From: Gammaproteobacteria bacterium
GTDB taxonomy: Bacteria; Pseudomonadota; Gammaproteobacteria; Pseudomonadales; Azotimanducaceae
Direction of reading: 5' to 3'
Assembly (NCBI GenBank): GCA_012960535.1
Contig: DUBB01000010.1
Span: forward strand, 62,001-126,000
DNA: 64,000 bases
Part shown: piece by piece, positions 49,610 to 58,599 of the stretch
Layout: each line of letters starts with the position of its first letter
Numbering within the stretch: position 1 is the first letter of the stretch
The notes under the pieces: generated by a model
Database searches by the model: none
What the model was told of the DNA's origin: nothing
The model's input: the letters and a program-made list of their open reading frames with translations, nothing else
Made by a program: the position numbers and the translations under genes

Positions 49610-50098
49610 TTATCCCGTGCCAACATAGGGAATCATTCGACCACAGATTAGCACGCTGAACCACAATACCAGGGATGTTGAAGCAATGACCTTAGCAAGG
49701 GCAGGCGGCGTGTTGGGATCTAGCCAGGTATACATTTTCCTATCGACCTTTAAATAGAACCAGAGGACATTAAGACCTGCCAGGAGAATCAATGCAAACT
49801 TGACTTGGAAGCCAATGTTTATGGCATAACGACCTGGGTCCCCAAAGAAAAACAGTATGCCAGAAGTAAGATTAATACCGAATCCAATGACCACAATGAT
49901 TAACAGTTTATGAGTGGCTCTTGCCGGTATCTGAGTTAAAAAACCCATATACCGTAAATCGATAAGCAGAAGGCCACCCAATAGTAGCGTAAGCCCCGTA
50001 AAGTGCAGTATTTCCAGTATCACCCAGGTCCAGTTCCAGCTCAACACCCACTCATTTAAGGGTGTTGCGACAGCCCAATCAACCAGTACTTGTAACAT
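49610..50098 (-). CDS. Four-helix membrane protein, DUF6644-like
   Basis: 162 aa with four TM segments. WVILEILHFTGLTLLLGGLLLIDLRYMGF (about 25-53) and GFGINLTSGILFFFG (about 72-86) are the family pattern, with an in-membrane His that could bind heme or metal. It is a paralogue of the next gene upstream. Lies 26 bases after it and 14 bases before the HupE start. Function unknown; the DUF name is from memory. Confidence 0.75.
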   Translation of the reverse strand: MLQVLVDWAVATPLNEWVLSWNWTWVILEILHFTGLTLLLGGLLLIDLRYMGFLTQIPARATHKLLIIVVIGFGINLTSGILFFFGDPGRYAINIGFQVKFALILLAGLNVLWFYLKVDRKMYTWLDPNTPPALAKVIASTSLVLWFSVLICGRMIPYVGTG

Positions 50099-50124
50099 TA
50101 TTCTGCTCCCTTTATTGACAGCAA

Positions 50125-50601
50125 TTAATCTATATAGGCTATTAATCTACCAGCGATGATTGCTGTAACCCACAGAGCAAGTGACACCAGCGCCAGAACC
50201 TTTGCTCGACCCGGAATTGCACCTCCCGAGTCCCAATACTGACCCTGTTGCTTGATCAAACTCTGAATAAACGCTGCGTTAACTAAAGCGAAAATGATGG
50301 CGGTGATTTTTATCAGGAACGCGATATGGGTCGCAAAAAACGTTGCCTGAGAGATAAACAACGAAATTCCTGATATGAGATTGATCAAAAACCCTGACCA
50401 TGCCAGCTTGAGCAAAGAGCTCAGACCGACAATGGGGATATCCGAAAAGAACCCGAGCAGGCGCATATTCAATACAAACAGAATACCCACTATTATTGCC
50501 AATCCTACAGAGTGGGAGGTCAGCAGAATCGGATAACCCCAGGCCGATGTGCCCACCCAATCAGCAAAGGCACTGTATTCAAGCCATTCTAAAAAAGCCA
50601 T
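50125..50601 (-). CDS. Four-helix membrane protein, DUF6644-like, paralogue
   Basis: 158 aa with four TM segments; shares the layout HSVGLAIIVGILFVLNMRLLGFF and SGFLINLISGISLFIS with the downstream gene. The conserved His is in LLTSHSVG (about residue 30). First gene of the leftward operon DUF6644-DUF6644-hupE-anchor-cytochrome c-b561. Divergent from the LysR gene, with the shared 46-bp element between them. Confidence 0.75.
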   Translation of the reverse strand: MAFLEWLEYSAFADWVGTSAWGYPILLTSHSVGLAIIVGILFVLNMRLLGFFSDIPIVGLSSLLKLAWSGFLINLISGISLFISQATFFATHIAFLIKITAIIFALVNAAFIQSLIKQQGQYWDSGGAIPGRAKVLALVSLALWVTAIIAGRLIAYID

Positions 50602-50766
50602 AAGTCTATCCTGCTTTAATTATCGTTGGATGCGGTTTTTTTCTCATGCTGTTCCCCACAATTTAATACAAGCAGGCATGGTCATGATGACGCCAAATCT
50701 ATTCTGCTTTGCATGACCGGAGCAGCCTCCCGTGTAGACAAGGGTCAATGTAACTGACTCACCTGA

Positions 50767-50812
50767 TTTAATAAAACATTAAATTATTATATGATCATTC
50801 AATTTAATTGAT
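50767..50812. promoter_or_regulatory. LysR-box element, copy 1
   Basis: AT-rich 46-base block that aligns without gaps to 55265-55310 at 36 positions. It contains the T-N11-A dyad TAATAAAACATTA (50769-50781) and the shared TATATGAT. It sits between the divergent DUF6644 operon and the LysR gene, the usual place for an autoregulated LysR site. Confidence 0.68.
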
Positions 50813-50853
50813 ACGTGTTAAGCACTTATTATAGAGATGATAGCCTCGCCTGG

Positions 50854-51783
50854 ATGGAACTACGACACCTAAAATATTTTGTTGCGGTTGCAGAAACCAA
50901 GAGTTTAAGCAATGCCATCAAGCGCCTGCACATCGCTCAACCTGCGCTAAGCCATAGCATCAAGAACCTGGAAGAAGAGCTCGATACAGCGCTATTCATC
51001 AGAAGCCGCAAAGGCATGGAGCTTACAGGCACAGGAGAGTCGTTTCTGATCAGCGCCAAATCGATCCTCAATGAAGTCGCCAGGGCCAAAGAATCTGTAA
51101 AAGAAGCCGAACAAAATCCGAGCGGATCAGTATCCATTATTATTGTACCCAGCGTCAGTAGCGTTCTGTCGGTTCCTCTATTTCGAGAAGTAAAAAAGCA
51201 CTATCCCAACATCGTGCTAAGGATCGATGAATCCACAACGCTGGATATTCGCCAGTCATTTGATACCGGTGCGCTTGATCTACTAGTTTACTTCACTGCC
51301 GACGGGGTCGAAAACATAGAGATAGAACCCCTGTTACGAGAAGAACTCTATCTCGCTAGTCAATACAATCAGGATCATCAATTACCCAAGGAAATTGAAT
51401 TTTCGCAGCTGAGCGGCTATCCACTGATGTTTCCTCAGGTTTCACAACATGTTGATAGAACCATCGCTGATACTGCAAAAAAACTCGGCGTAAGGGTAGA
51501 CGTTCATCCGAGCACCGTCGCCATATCAACTCTCATCAAGCTAGTAAGAGCAGGCGTAACCTGTGGTGTTGTACCCTGGTCGCTGATTTACGAATCCGTC
51601 AACAATGGCGAGCTGAATGCTGCAAAAATAGTTAACCCTTCTGTACAGCGAACCATCAACCTGATCAGTCCGACAAATCGTCACCGAAGCAATGCTACCA
51701 TCGTAGTGATGAACCTAATTCGCCAGATTACCAGACAACTTCACGCCAAGCGTGTCTGGAGAGGGCAGTTACTTGTCGACTGA
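50854..51783 (+). CDS. LysR-family transcriptional regulator
   Basis: 309 aa from ATG 50854 (MELRHLKYFVAVAE), the standard LysR start; a GTG 13 codons earlier is possible but would lie in the operator. Helix-turn-helix with SLSNAIKRLHIAQPALSHSIKNLEEEL (about 18-44), then a ligand-binding domain (about 90-295). The C-terminal part is NAC/CatR-like. It is divergent from the membrane redox operon and probably controls it and the mhpB/DUF6152 region, which shares the same operator. The effector is likely an aromatic compound (inferred). Confidence 0.87.
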   Translation: MELRHLKYFVAVAETKSLSNAIKRLHIAQPALSHSIKNLEEELDTALFIRSRKGMELTGTGESFLISAKSILNEVARAKESVKEAEQNPSGSVSIIIVPSVSSVLSVPLFREVKKHYPNIVLRIDESTTLDIRQSFDTGALDLLVYFTADGVENIEIEPLLREELYLASQYNQDHQLPKEIEFSQLSGYPLMFPQVSQHVDRTIADTAKKLGVRVDVHPSTVAISTLIKLVRAGVTCGVVPWSLIYESVNNGELNAAKIVNPSVQRTINLISPTNRHRSNATIVVMNLIRQITRQLHAKRVWRGQLLVD

Positions 51784-51844
51784 TCTTTCCTGATCTGAGT
51801 TAAGCCAAAGCAGCACTAACAAGTTCGTTGAATACCAGGCCTGA

Positions 51845-52708
51845 TTAACTGACCAGCAAACATCGCATGCTGATACTACCCTTGTAGAAGGTAGCATTGT
51901 GCCAGCTCAAAGCATCACTCTGGCTGGCAACACCAAGTACATACAGCAAAGGCAGAAAATGTTCATTGGTAGGATGAGCCAAGCTGGCCAGTTGTCCCAG
52001 TGATTGGTAGTTGGCGACATCGGCAAAATTCCCTTGCAGTACCTTCCTGGCGATAATGTGATCGAATTCCTCTGCCCAGTCGAATGCTGCTGCTTCCTGT
52101 TTACGCAGGCGCAAATTATGTACCAGATTCCCACTACCCAAAATGAGTACCCCACGATGCCTTAACGCCGATATTTCTCTTGCTAAACTCAGGTGCTGCA
52201 CCGGCGATAGATCAGCATTGATACTTAACTGAACAACGGGAATGTCGGCTTCGGGGTACATATGCACCAGAACACTCCAGGTGCCGTGGTCAAGGCCCCA
52301 GTCTACTGTGGTACCGATTCCCTGCTGAAGACCCTCGGACAGCATTTCCTGCTTAAATCCTGGAAACCCTTTCACTGGATATTTAACGTCATAGAGCGCC
52401 TCTGGAAAACCATACATATCATAAATAATTTGCTGCTGCGGATTGCTCGTTAGAAAGCTACCATTTCTTGATTGCCAGTGCGCCGAGATTGCCAGGATAG
52501 CCGTCGGTCTGGTCACCTTGCTGGCAAGTGACCTCCAGGCGAGGGTGTGCTGGTTCTCGGCAATCGCGTTCAATGGCGAACCGTGTCCGATAAAAAGCGC
52601 TGGCATGCGCTCGGTCTTTTCTAAGCCACTGGCAATAGTTGAATCGATCAGGGTTGATAAACTCAAAATTGATGTTGCGCGAAGGAACTCTCTTCTTTTA
52701 ATTAGCAT
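51845..52708 (-). CDS. DODA-type (YgiD-like) extradiol dioxygenase with Tat-like signal
   Basis: 287 aa. The body (from about 35) is the LigB-fold 4,5-DOPA dioxygenase family with metal/active-site residues in FIGHGSPLNAI (about 39-49), SAHWQSR (about 75), LDHGTWSVL (about 127), GSGNLVHNL (about 183) and AHPTNEHFLPL (about 237). E. coli YgiD has no leader, but this protein begins MLIKRREFLRATS followed by a hydrophobic stretch, a twin-arginine pattern. It may therefore act in the periplasm. It lies 12 bases after a DUF6152 gene on the same strand. Confidence 0.83.
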   Translation of the reverse strand: MLIKRREFLRATSILSLSTLIDSTIASGLEKTERMPALFIGHGSPLNAIAENQHTLAWRSLASKVTRPTAILAISAHWQSRNGSFLTSNPQQQIIYDMYGFPEALYDVKYPVKGFPGFKQEMLSEGLQQGIGTTVDWGLDHGTWSVLVHMYPEADIPVVQLSINADLSPVQHLSLAREISALRHRGVLILGSGNLVHNLRLRKQEAAAFDWAEEFDHIIARKVLQGNFADVANYQSLGQLASLAHPTNEHFLPLLYVLGVASQSDALSWHNATFYKGSISMRCLLVS

Positions 52709-52720
52709 TGGTAGAATTTA

Positions 52721-53956
52721 TCAGCCAGGTAACGAGAGGTTATCCGTGTAAATACAAGTAGCTTCCTTTACGTCGGATCTCAGAACACGATCACGAAACT
52801 TGATATGTTTCCATTCACCAATCCAGTGATCAGGATCGGTCATGATAAGTTCCATGACTAGCGTGTTGCTATCGTTAATCATGCGATAGCGTTCGATAAT
52901 TTTCAGTTTCTTGCCGGATTTTATGCCGGCTTGTATCAAGTGGTTTTCATCGGTAAAACCCGTCGTTTCAACGACCAGCGTATCTCCCTGCCAATAGCCC
53001 AATGATTCACCACCCCAATTTCGATCCAGATTGCTCTGCGCAAGCCTGGCCCGACCATCTAGGTAGATTACACGGTATTCATTACTTAACCGCGAGATCA
53101 TAAAAACAGCCGTTGGGTACTGCAACATCATTAACGAGCCGTAGCGGGTCATTATCCGCGGCATACCTGCTGGATAACATTGCGTAGCAGGATCACCAAA
53201 ACGAACACCAGTAATGGCTTTTTCTTTATATAGGTTGTAATAAGCTTCCGCTTCTGGTGTGAGTTGCGGCGTGGGTTTGAATTCATAAGAGCCGTAATTA
53301 GCCCGGAGCTCATCTTCGCCGCGATACTGCCATACCCCCGTCATATCAAATGCGGCTGACGCTCTTGCCCTAGCCAGATTTTCAGGATCGAGTGCACCTG
53401 CTGAAGTGCCTGTGGCAGCATCATCCCCGGCAGATTGTCCTTTTGAAACAATAGGCAACTGGCTCGGTCGCGTTTTCTTTTCGCGCACCTGCCAGGTCTC
53501 GCCCACGGGTGGCGGCACATATTTGACAAGGCTAGGTGCCACCTGGCGCGCTCGGTCCTGCTTCTTATATTTTTCTTCTACCTGTGAGCTATCCATTGAA
53601 TAGGAGGAACCATCCGACGCCACCAGGCCCTGTAACAGGCCGCCAGGTTTGCCTGATTTCAGAGGGCGCATTTTGACCGTTATCAGATCGCCCTTGTTAA
53701 CGGAATCCCGATTAAATCCCATTGCCGTCAAAGCAGCTACACTTTGACCTTCTATTTTCCAGAGCTCGGGTTTTCCATCAGACCCTTTCACTTCCATATT
53801 AATAATCAGATGCGGATTGCGATAGATAAACCGGGTGACAGTGCCGGTCCTCTCAACGGATGCCTTCCGATCAAAAACAGTAGCACCATGGTGCGCAGCT
53901 GCGCTGCTTACAACTAAATATACAACGGCTGCTAAAAGACCTTTTGTTAATTTCAC
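52721..53956 (-). CDS. Exported DUF6152-family protein
   Basis: 411 aa. Signal peptide (about 1-21) with cleavage after SSAAA would expose HHG at the mature N-terminus. The N-terminal domain (HHGATVFDRKASVERTGTV, NPHLIINMEV, SGKPGGLLQGLV) is DUF6152-like. The larger C-terminal part (about 205-405) has WQGDTLVVETTGFTD and is similar in plan to the next gene. Function unknown. In marine and sphingomonad genomes these sit in clusters for aromatic or terpenoid degradation. Confidence 0.72.
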   Translation of the reverse strand: MKLTKGLLAAVVYLVVSSAAAHHGATVFDRKASVERTGTVTRFIYRNPHLIINMEVKGSDGKPELWKIEGQSVAALTAMGFNRDSVNKGDLITVKMRPLKSGKPGGLLQGLVASDGSSYSMDSSQVEEKYKKQDRARQVAPSLVKYVPPPVGETWQVREKKTRPSQLPIVSKGQSAGDDAATGTSAGALDPENLARARASAAFDMTGVWQYRGEDELRANYGSYEFKPTPQLTPEAEAYYNLYKEKAITGVRFGDPATQCYPAGMPRIMTRYGSLMMLQYPTAVFMISRLSNEYRVIYLDGRARLAQSNLDRNWGGESLGYWQGDTLVVETTGFTDENHLIQAGIKSGKKLKIIERYRMINDSNTLVMELIMTDPDHWIGEWKHIKFRDRVLRSDVKEATCIYTDNLSLPG

Positions 53957-54043
53957 TGGGCACTCCTGTTGTATTGCCAGCGAACTTCGTCGCCGAATTT
54001 GCTTTGGGTGATGGGATGTAATCTCACTTTAACAGTGCTTTTC

Positions 54044-55072
54044 CTACTCTCCCGTTAGGTACATTTTTGCACTTTCAGTCGTGCAAGCCGCCGTTACCAA
54101 CTCCCTGTCAGCGAGCTTTCTTACCTTATGCATGATGGTTACAGGCTCGGTAAGATAGACCGGATCAGTGACAAGCATTTCAATTGTAATAGCCAGACCA
54201 TCCTTGGATAAAGACAGACGTTCCACCAGGTGTTTCTGATCACTTGAATCGACCCCCGTGTAGGTACCCCAGCGATCTGCAATAAAATTATCAGTCTCAA
54301 TAACCAGTTCTTCACCCTCGAACCATGCAACAGAGTGACCCTGCACTGAAGGCGCCCCTGCCAAGTGGTTTTTATCAAAGTAGATCGTACGCGGAATATT
54401 TCTCCCCTCGTAGATGATCGTCATGGTGTTATCACTGTTGCGGATAATCTTCATGGGATAGGGCAGGATGGTCGCTTTGGGCGGCCCGGGATTGATGCAA
54501 TCAGTTAGCGGCGTCTGGCTGCCATCAAACTTGGCAATATTTTCCTTTGCCAAGGCTGTAAATGGCCAGTCATCCTGCGGTAAATAACGCTTGGGAACAC
54601 TCAGGTGCCTGGACCACAGACCTGAAAAATCTCTGGATGGTATTACAGCCTCAGGGTGCAACTTCAGAGTCAATCTGGTGCCATCAGATTTTTCCAGCCA
54701 ATTCAAACCTGAGTAGTACCGGCTCGGATTTTTATCACTTGCGCCACTCCAGGTTACAACATCACCTTTCTTCAATGACCTCCTGGTCCAGCCCCTCTCC
54801 AACATACCAGGCGGATGTATCATCTCAATACTGTAGCGAACAATCTTGCCCTGCGGGTTGGGCGCATCTACCTTGATATACACATGAGGCATGCTCCAAC
54901 CATACTTAACGACGGTACCCTTGTTAACTAGGATGTTTTCTCTATCGAGATTAGCGTGCGAATGGTGGGCGTATGCACTGTCGAACCGCACCAGAAGCAT
55001 TAAGAAGAAAACGACAGTAAGGACCTTGATATTTCGCGTACCATAAAAGACAGGTTTTGCCAAAAAGCTCAT
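54044..55072 (-). CDS. Exported DUF6152-family protein
   Basis: 342 aa. Signal sequence (about 14-35, DSAYA) with predicted HHS mature start. N-terminal domain (HHSHANLDRENILVNKGTV, MPHVYIKVDAPN, HPPGMLERGW, LKKGDVVTWSG) is DUF6152; the C-terminal part shares WFEGEELVIETDNF with the neighbour. Paralogue of 52721-53956. First gene of the leftward set, divergent from mhpB across the copy-2 LysR element. Function unknown. Confidence 0.72.
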   Translation of the reverse strand: MSFLAKPVFYGTRNIKVLTVVFFLMLLVRFDSAYAHHSHANLDRENILVNKGTVVKYGWSMPHVYIKVDAPNPQGKIVRYSIEMIHPPGMLERGWTRRSLKKGDVVTWSGASDKNPSRYYSGLNWLEKSDGTRLTLKLHPEAVIPSRDFSGLWSRHLSVPKRYLPQDDWPFTALAKENIAKFDGSQTPLTDCINPGPPKATILPYPMKIIRNSDNTMTIIYEGRNIPRTIYFDKNHLAGAPSVQGHSVAWFEGEELVIETDNFIADRWGTYTGVDSSDQKHLVERLSLSKDGLAITIEMLVTDPVYLTEPVTIMHKVRKLADRELVTAACTTESAKMYLTGE

Positions 55073-55449
55073 TGGGAACTCCTTGAGTTAGTATTACCGT
55101 TAGGACTCAGCAATAGTATAGAGAAGTTGAGGCTAACATTGTTGGTTTTTGTCCACAGACAACTTTTACTGTGGCGCGTGTATGTGTCCTTTTTTACTTG
55201 TCTGGCCAATCTGGCAAGCTTTGTTGCCACGCTAACTAATAAACAACTTATATGAGATAGTGCATTTAATAAAATATTAATTATTTATATGATACTTCAA
55301 TATTTTTAATGGATTGAGCCATCTCCGAGCAGATCATTCAAGTTTGAACAGGAAGCCAAAACTTATATGTTAATCACATAATAAGGAAAAGTGTTAAATA
55401 ATAAGTCCGCTGTAGCGGTTAAATACTCACAAAACTGAACGGAGGCTCC
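55073..55449. other. Divergent promoter region
   Basis: 377 bases between DUF6152 and mhpB. It holds the copy-2 LysR element (55265-55310). The sequence from 55390 to 55449 leads into the mhpB ribosome site (ACGGAGG just before the ATG). No gene seen. Confidence 0.5.
55265..55310. promoter_or_regulatory. LysR-box element, copy 2
   Basis: 46-base block matching 50767-50812 at 36 of 46 positions. The dyad here is TAATAAAATATTA (55267-55279), again T-N11-A, followed by the shared TATATGAT and TTCAAT. It lies in the divergent region before DUF6152 and mhpB, pointing to common control by the LysR protein at 50.9 kb. Confidence 0.68.
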
Positions 55450-56406
55450 ATGCCCACAGCGCTTGTCTGCTCTTCTCATAGCCCCCTGTTGTATTGTTTC
55501 GACAAAGCACCACTTGAATGGGATACTATTCAAGCTGGATTTCAAGCAAGCCGAAAGTTTGTTGAAGATTATGATCCCGAGCTCGTCTTCATCTTCGGCT
55601 GTGATCACTTCAACGGTTTCTTTCTTAATAACATGCCTGCTTTCTGCATAGGCCTGGCTGCCAATGCGGCGGCCGATATCGGTGGTTTCACCGGTAAGGT
55701 TGATGTGCCGCAGGATATTGCTGTGGCCGCCGTTGAACACCTGCGATCTAATGACCTTGACCCTGCTGTTTCTTATCAAATGATCATCGATCACGGTTTC
55801 TCACAGACACTTCAGGTAATGACCGGCGGCCTTGATGCAATACCCACTGTCCCCATTTTTATTAACTGTATTACCAAACCCTTTGTACCTTTTAGCCGGA
55901 CCATGCTACTGGGTGAGATGTTAGGTCAGTTTGCCAATAACCTGGACAAACGCGTTCTCTTTCTGGCATCAGGGGGCATGTCGCATCATCCCACCCGCTA
56001 TTACCCGCCTTTTGGGGAAGGCGAGACGCAAGTCATTGCATGGCAGCTTTCAGGCGGCAAGGACCCGCGATCCATGACATCTGAGCAGTGGCTAGAGCGA
56101 CTGGACACCATGCATCATGAGGGGGCCCGCATGATTACCCGTGGCGAACGTACTGCCAAGGACATGCGCTTAAATGAGGTAAGTGATCGTCGATTCCTGG
56201 ATGTTCTACTAAAGGGAAATTTAAAAGAGTACCGGAACTGGGACCAAGACCTTCTCGTACAAGCCGGGGGTATTGGTTCAATGGAATTACAGACATGGAT
56301 AGCGGCTACAGCTGCCCATTTAACCTGTGGCGGAGACACGCCGTCATTGGATGTATACTCCGTTGCACCGGAAATCGGCATTGCCTGTGGCATTATTCAT
56401 GGATGA
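55450..56406 (+). CDS. mhpB: MhpB-like 2,3-dihydroxyphenylpropionate 1,2-dioxygenase
   Basis: 318-aa class III extradiol dioxygenase, close to MhpB (314 aa). Iron ligands and acid/base histidines are present: SSHSPLL (8-14), CDHFNGFF (about 51-58), IDHGFSQ (about 114-120, the His115 equivalent) and SGGMSHHPT (about 177, the His179 equivalent). PAFCIGLAA and PVDVPQ-type blocks also match. MhpB cleaves 3-(2,3-dihydroxyphenyl)propionate, but no mhpC-like hydrolase is near, so the real catechol may differ. ATG with CGGAGG upstream. Confidence 0.82.
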   Translation: MPTALVCSSHSPLLYCFDKAPLEWDTIQAGFQASRKFVEDYDPELVFIFGCDHFNGFFLNNMPAFCIGLAANAAADIGGFTGKVDVPQDIAVAAVEHLRSNDLDPAVSYQMIIDHGFSQTLQVMTGGLDAIPTVPIFINCITKPFVPFSRTMLLGEMLGQFANNLDKRVLFLASGGMSHHPTRYYPPFGEGETQVIAWQLSGGKDPRSMTSEQWLERLDTMHHEGARMITRGERTAKDMRLNEVSDRRFLDVLLKGNLKEYRNWDQDLLVQAGGIGSMELQTWIAATAAHLTCGGDTPSLDVYSVAPEIGIACGIIHG

Positions 56407-56677
56407 GACCTGCGTTCTACCAATTGCGCTAACCCTTTAAATTCGAGGCAGATTAACAAGGGTAGGCGTATATTCTGGCGAAGATGCTTTATGCGCAAAT
56501 ATTTCTTATGATGATGGCAGGCTAGCAAGCGTTAATAGGGAGGGGAGTAAAAACCTGAAATCACTACACCCATCTAAGATCGGTAAAATGTGTTTGCCAG
56601 GATCCACTTTCTTCTAATTTACGTCTGAATAACTTATCACCCGAAACGAAGTGCCAACACAGACAGGGACACGAACA

Positions 56678-58594
56678 ATGGCAAATAAGCGAACAAATAC
56701 ACCAGCGGATAAGGGTAACCGAATTAGCCGAAGGGGATTTATCGGCGCGAGTGTTGTCGGTGGTGCCACAACGGTACTGGCCCCGGCAGCATTAGCTGGC
56801 AGTACCGGAATATCGGATAAGAACCAACCGAAATCGACGCCGCCCAGTGAGCAAAAAATGGAGCGGGAAGTGGGTAGCTCCGTACCGCCTAAACCGGTCC
56901 AGAGTGTAAGGCGAGCTGCTTCAGACTTAATGGTTCAGGTGTTAAAGGACCTTGAAATCGAGTATGTAGCACTCAATCCAGGATCCAGTTTTGAAGGTTT
57001 ACAGGAATCACTGATTAACTACGGTGACAAGCCGAACAGCATGCCAGAAGTCATATCTGCCTTGCACGAAGGATCGGCGGTCGATATGGCCCATGGCTAT
57101 GGACGCTCGGAAGGCAAACCGATGTGCGCGCTGATACAGGGAACGGTTGGTCTTCAGAATGGATCAATGGCTATTTATCAGGCCTTCCATGGACAGACGC
57201 CCTTGATTGTTCTGGCTGGCAATGATGAACACAACTTTCTGAAAGTGCATACTGGTGAAGACATTGCAGCACTGGTACGGCCCTTTACCAAATGGGATGC
57301 ACAACCCGAAACACTTGAACAGACACTGCTGGCACTGCAGGAAGCGTATCGACAGACTATCACCCCACCGTGCGCACCCGTCCTGGTGGTTCTAAACTCA
57401 GAAATTCAGAAACAGGAAGCAGGTGATCTTCAGGTTCCCATATATAGCCCGCCCAAAATCAGTGGTATCAGTCAGCAACAGGCAGATTCGATTGCCCAGA
57501 ACCTGATACTGGCGAATAACCCACGCATCTCTGTTGGTCGGCTACGTACGCCGGAAGGCATTAACAGCGCAGTAGAACTGGCCGAGCTGGTAGCAGCGTC
57601 GGTGCAAACATCGGCAACAACAGGGCCTATGAGCTTCCCCCAGCGACATCCCCTGGTGGGCCCGGGATCCAACAACAGTTACGACTATCATCTGGGACTC
57701 GAAAAAGCCGCCGCACAGGTATCAATAACGGGTCCCGACCTGAAATCGCTAATTGAACGAGATGTTGCTGGTGTCCGGTTTGGATGGAAGGAGGATCCAA
57801 CGCTGAGGCGGGGGCCAAAACCGGAAACCTTGATAAGCGCTGATGCAGAAGCGAGCATCCCCTTGATTGTTAGTGCAGTTAAAGAACAGCTCAAAGCCAG
57901 CATCAGGAAATCCATAGCTGAAAGGTTGCAGGCGAGCACTAAAGAAAACCATGTTTTCAGAATGAAATCCCTGCGCCAGGCGATCGAGAAGAAAAGGCCC
58001 GGCTGGAATGACACGCCAGTGAGCCTGGCTCGTATGTATGCTGAGCTATGGCCTTTGATCAAGGATCTGGATTGGTGCCTGGCCTCGCCTACCCATTTCA
58101 GCGGACGTCATCATCGAGAACTCTGGGATCATGATAAGCCTTACAGCTACCTGGGCCAGTTCCCTGCAGCTGCACTGGGTTATGGCCTGGGGTCATCAAC
58201 CGGCGCCGCTCTAGCCGCCAGAGACAGGGATCGGATCGTGATTAATATTCAAGCCGACGGCGATTTTAACTATATGCCGGGGTCAATCTGGAGTGCAGCC
58301 CATCACAAGTTACCGATGCTAATCATCATGCACAACAATCGCGCCTGGCACATGGAGCTGATGTATGTTCAATACATGGCAGGTGTCCGAGGTCGGGGAA
58401 CAGACAGGGCCCACATTGGTACAACCTTCAGGGATCCTTATATCAACTTCGCAAAGATAGCCGAGGGCTATGGGATGAAAAGCGAAGGACCAATAAGTGA
58501 CCCGAAGCAGATGGTTGCTGCTCTAAAACGGGGTATCGATGCCGTCAGAAACGGTGAGCCTTACCTCATCGATGTCCTAACACAGCCTAGGTAA
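56678..58594 (+). CDS. Tat-exported ThDP-dependent enzyme
   Basis: 638 aa from ATG 56678, which has AGGGA 8 bases upstream and starts MANKRTNTP; a GTG nine codons earlier is weaker. A textbook twin-arginine signal (ISRRGFIGASVVGG ... APAALAGS, cleavage near residue 41) directs a folded, cofactor-loaded protein to the periplasm. Three ThDP-enzyme domains follow: the catalytic Glu in LHEGSAVDMAHGYG (about 128), the middle domain (about 255-350), and the diphosphate motif from ADGDFNYMPGS to HNNRAW (about 525-560). Longest similarity is to acetolactate synthase/benzoylformate decarboxylase types. The next gene, 5 bases on, is a cytochrome c, so a periplasmic oxidative decarboxylase is inferred. 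Substrate unknown. Confidence 0.8.
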   Translation: MANKRTNTPADKGNRISRRGFIGASVVGGATTVLAPAALAGSTGISDKNQPKSTPPSEQKMEREVGSSVPPKPVQSVRRAASDLMVQVLKDLEIEYVALNPGSSFEGLQESLINYGDKPNSMPEVISALHEGSAVDMAHGYGRSEGKPMCALIQGTVGLQNGSMAIYQAFHGQTPLIVLAGNDEHNFLKVHTGEDIAALVRPFTKWDAQPETLEQTLLALQEAYRQTITPPCAPVLVVLNSEIQKQEAGDLQVPIYSPPKISGISQQQADSIAQNLILANNPRISVGRLRTPEGINSAVELAELVAASVQTSATTGPMSFPQRHPLVGPGSNNSYDYHLGLEKAAAQVSITGPDLKSLIERDVAGVRFGWKEDPTLRRGPKPETLISADAEASIPLIVSAVKEQLKASIRKSIAERLQASTKENHVFRMKSLRQAIEKKRPGWNDTPVSLARMYAELWPLIKDLDWCLASPTHFSGRHHRELWDHDKPYSYLGQFPAAALGYGLGSSTGAALAARDRDRIVINIQADGDFNYMPGSIWSAAHHKLPMLIIMHNNRAWHMELMYVQYMAGVRGRGTDRAHIGTTFRDPYINFAKIAEGYGMKSEGPISDPKQMVAALKRGIDAVRNGEPYLIDVLTQPR

Positions 58595-58599
58595 ACCCT

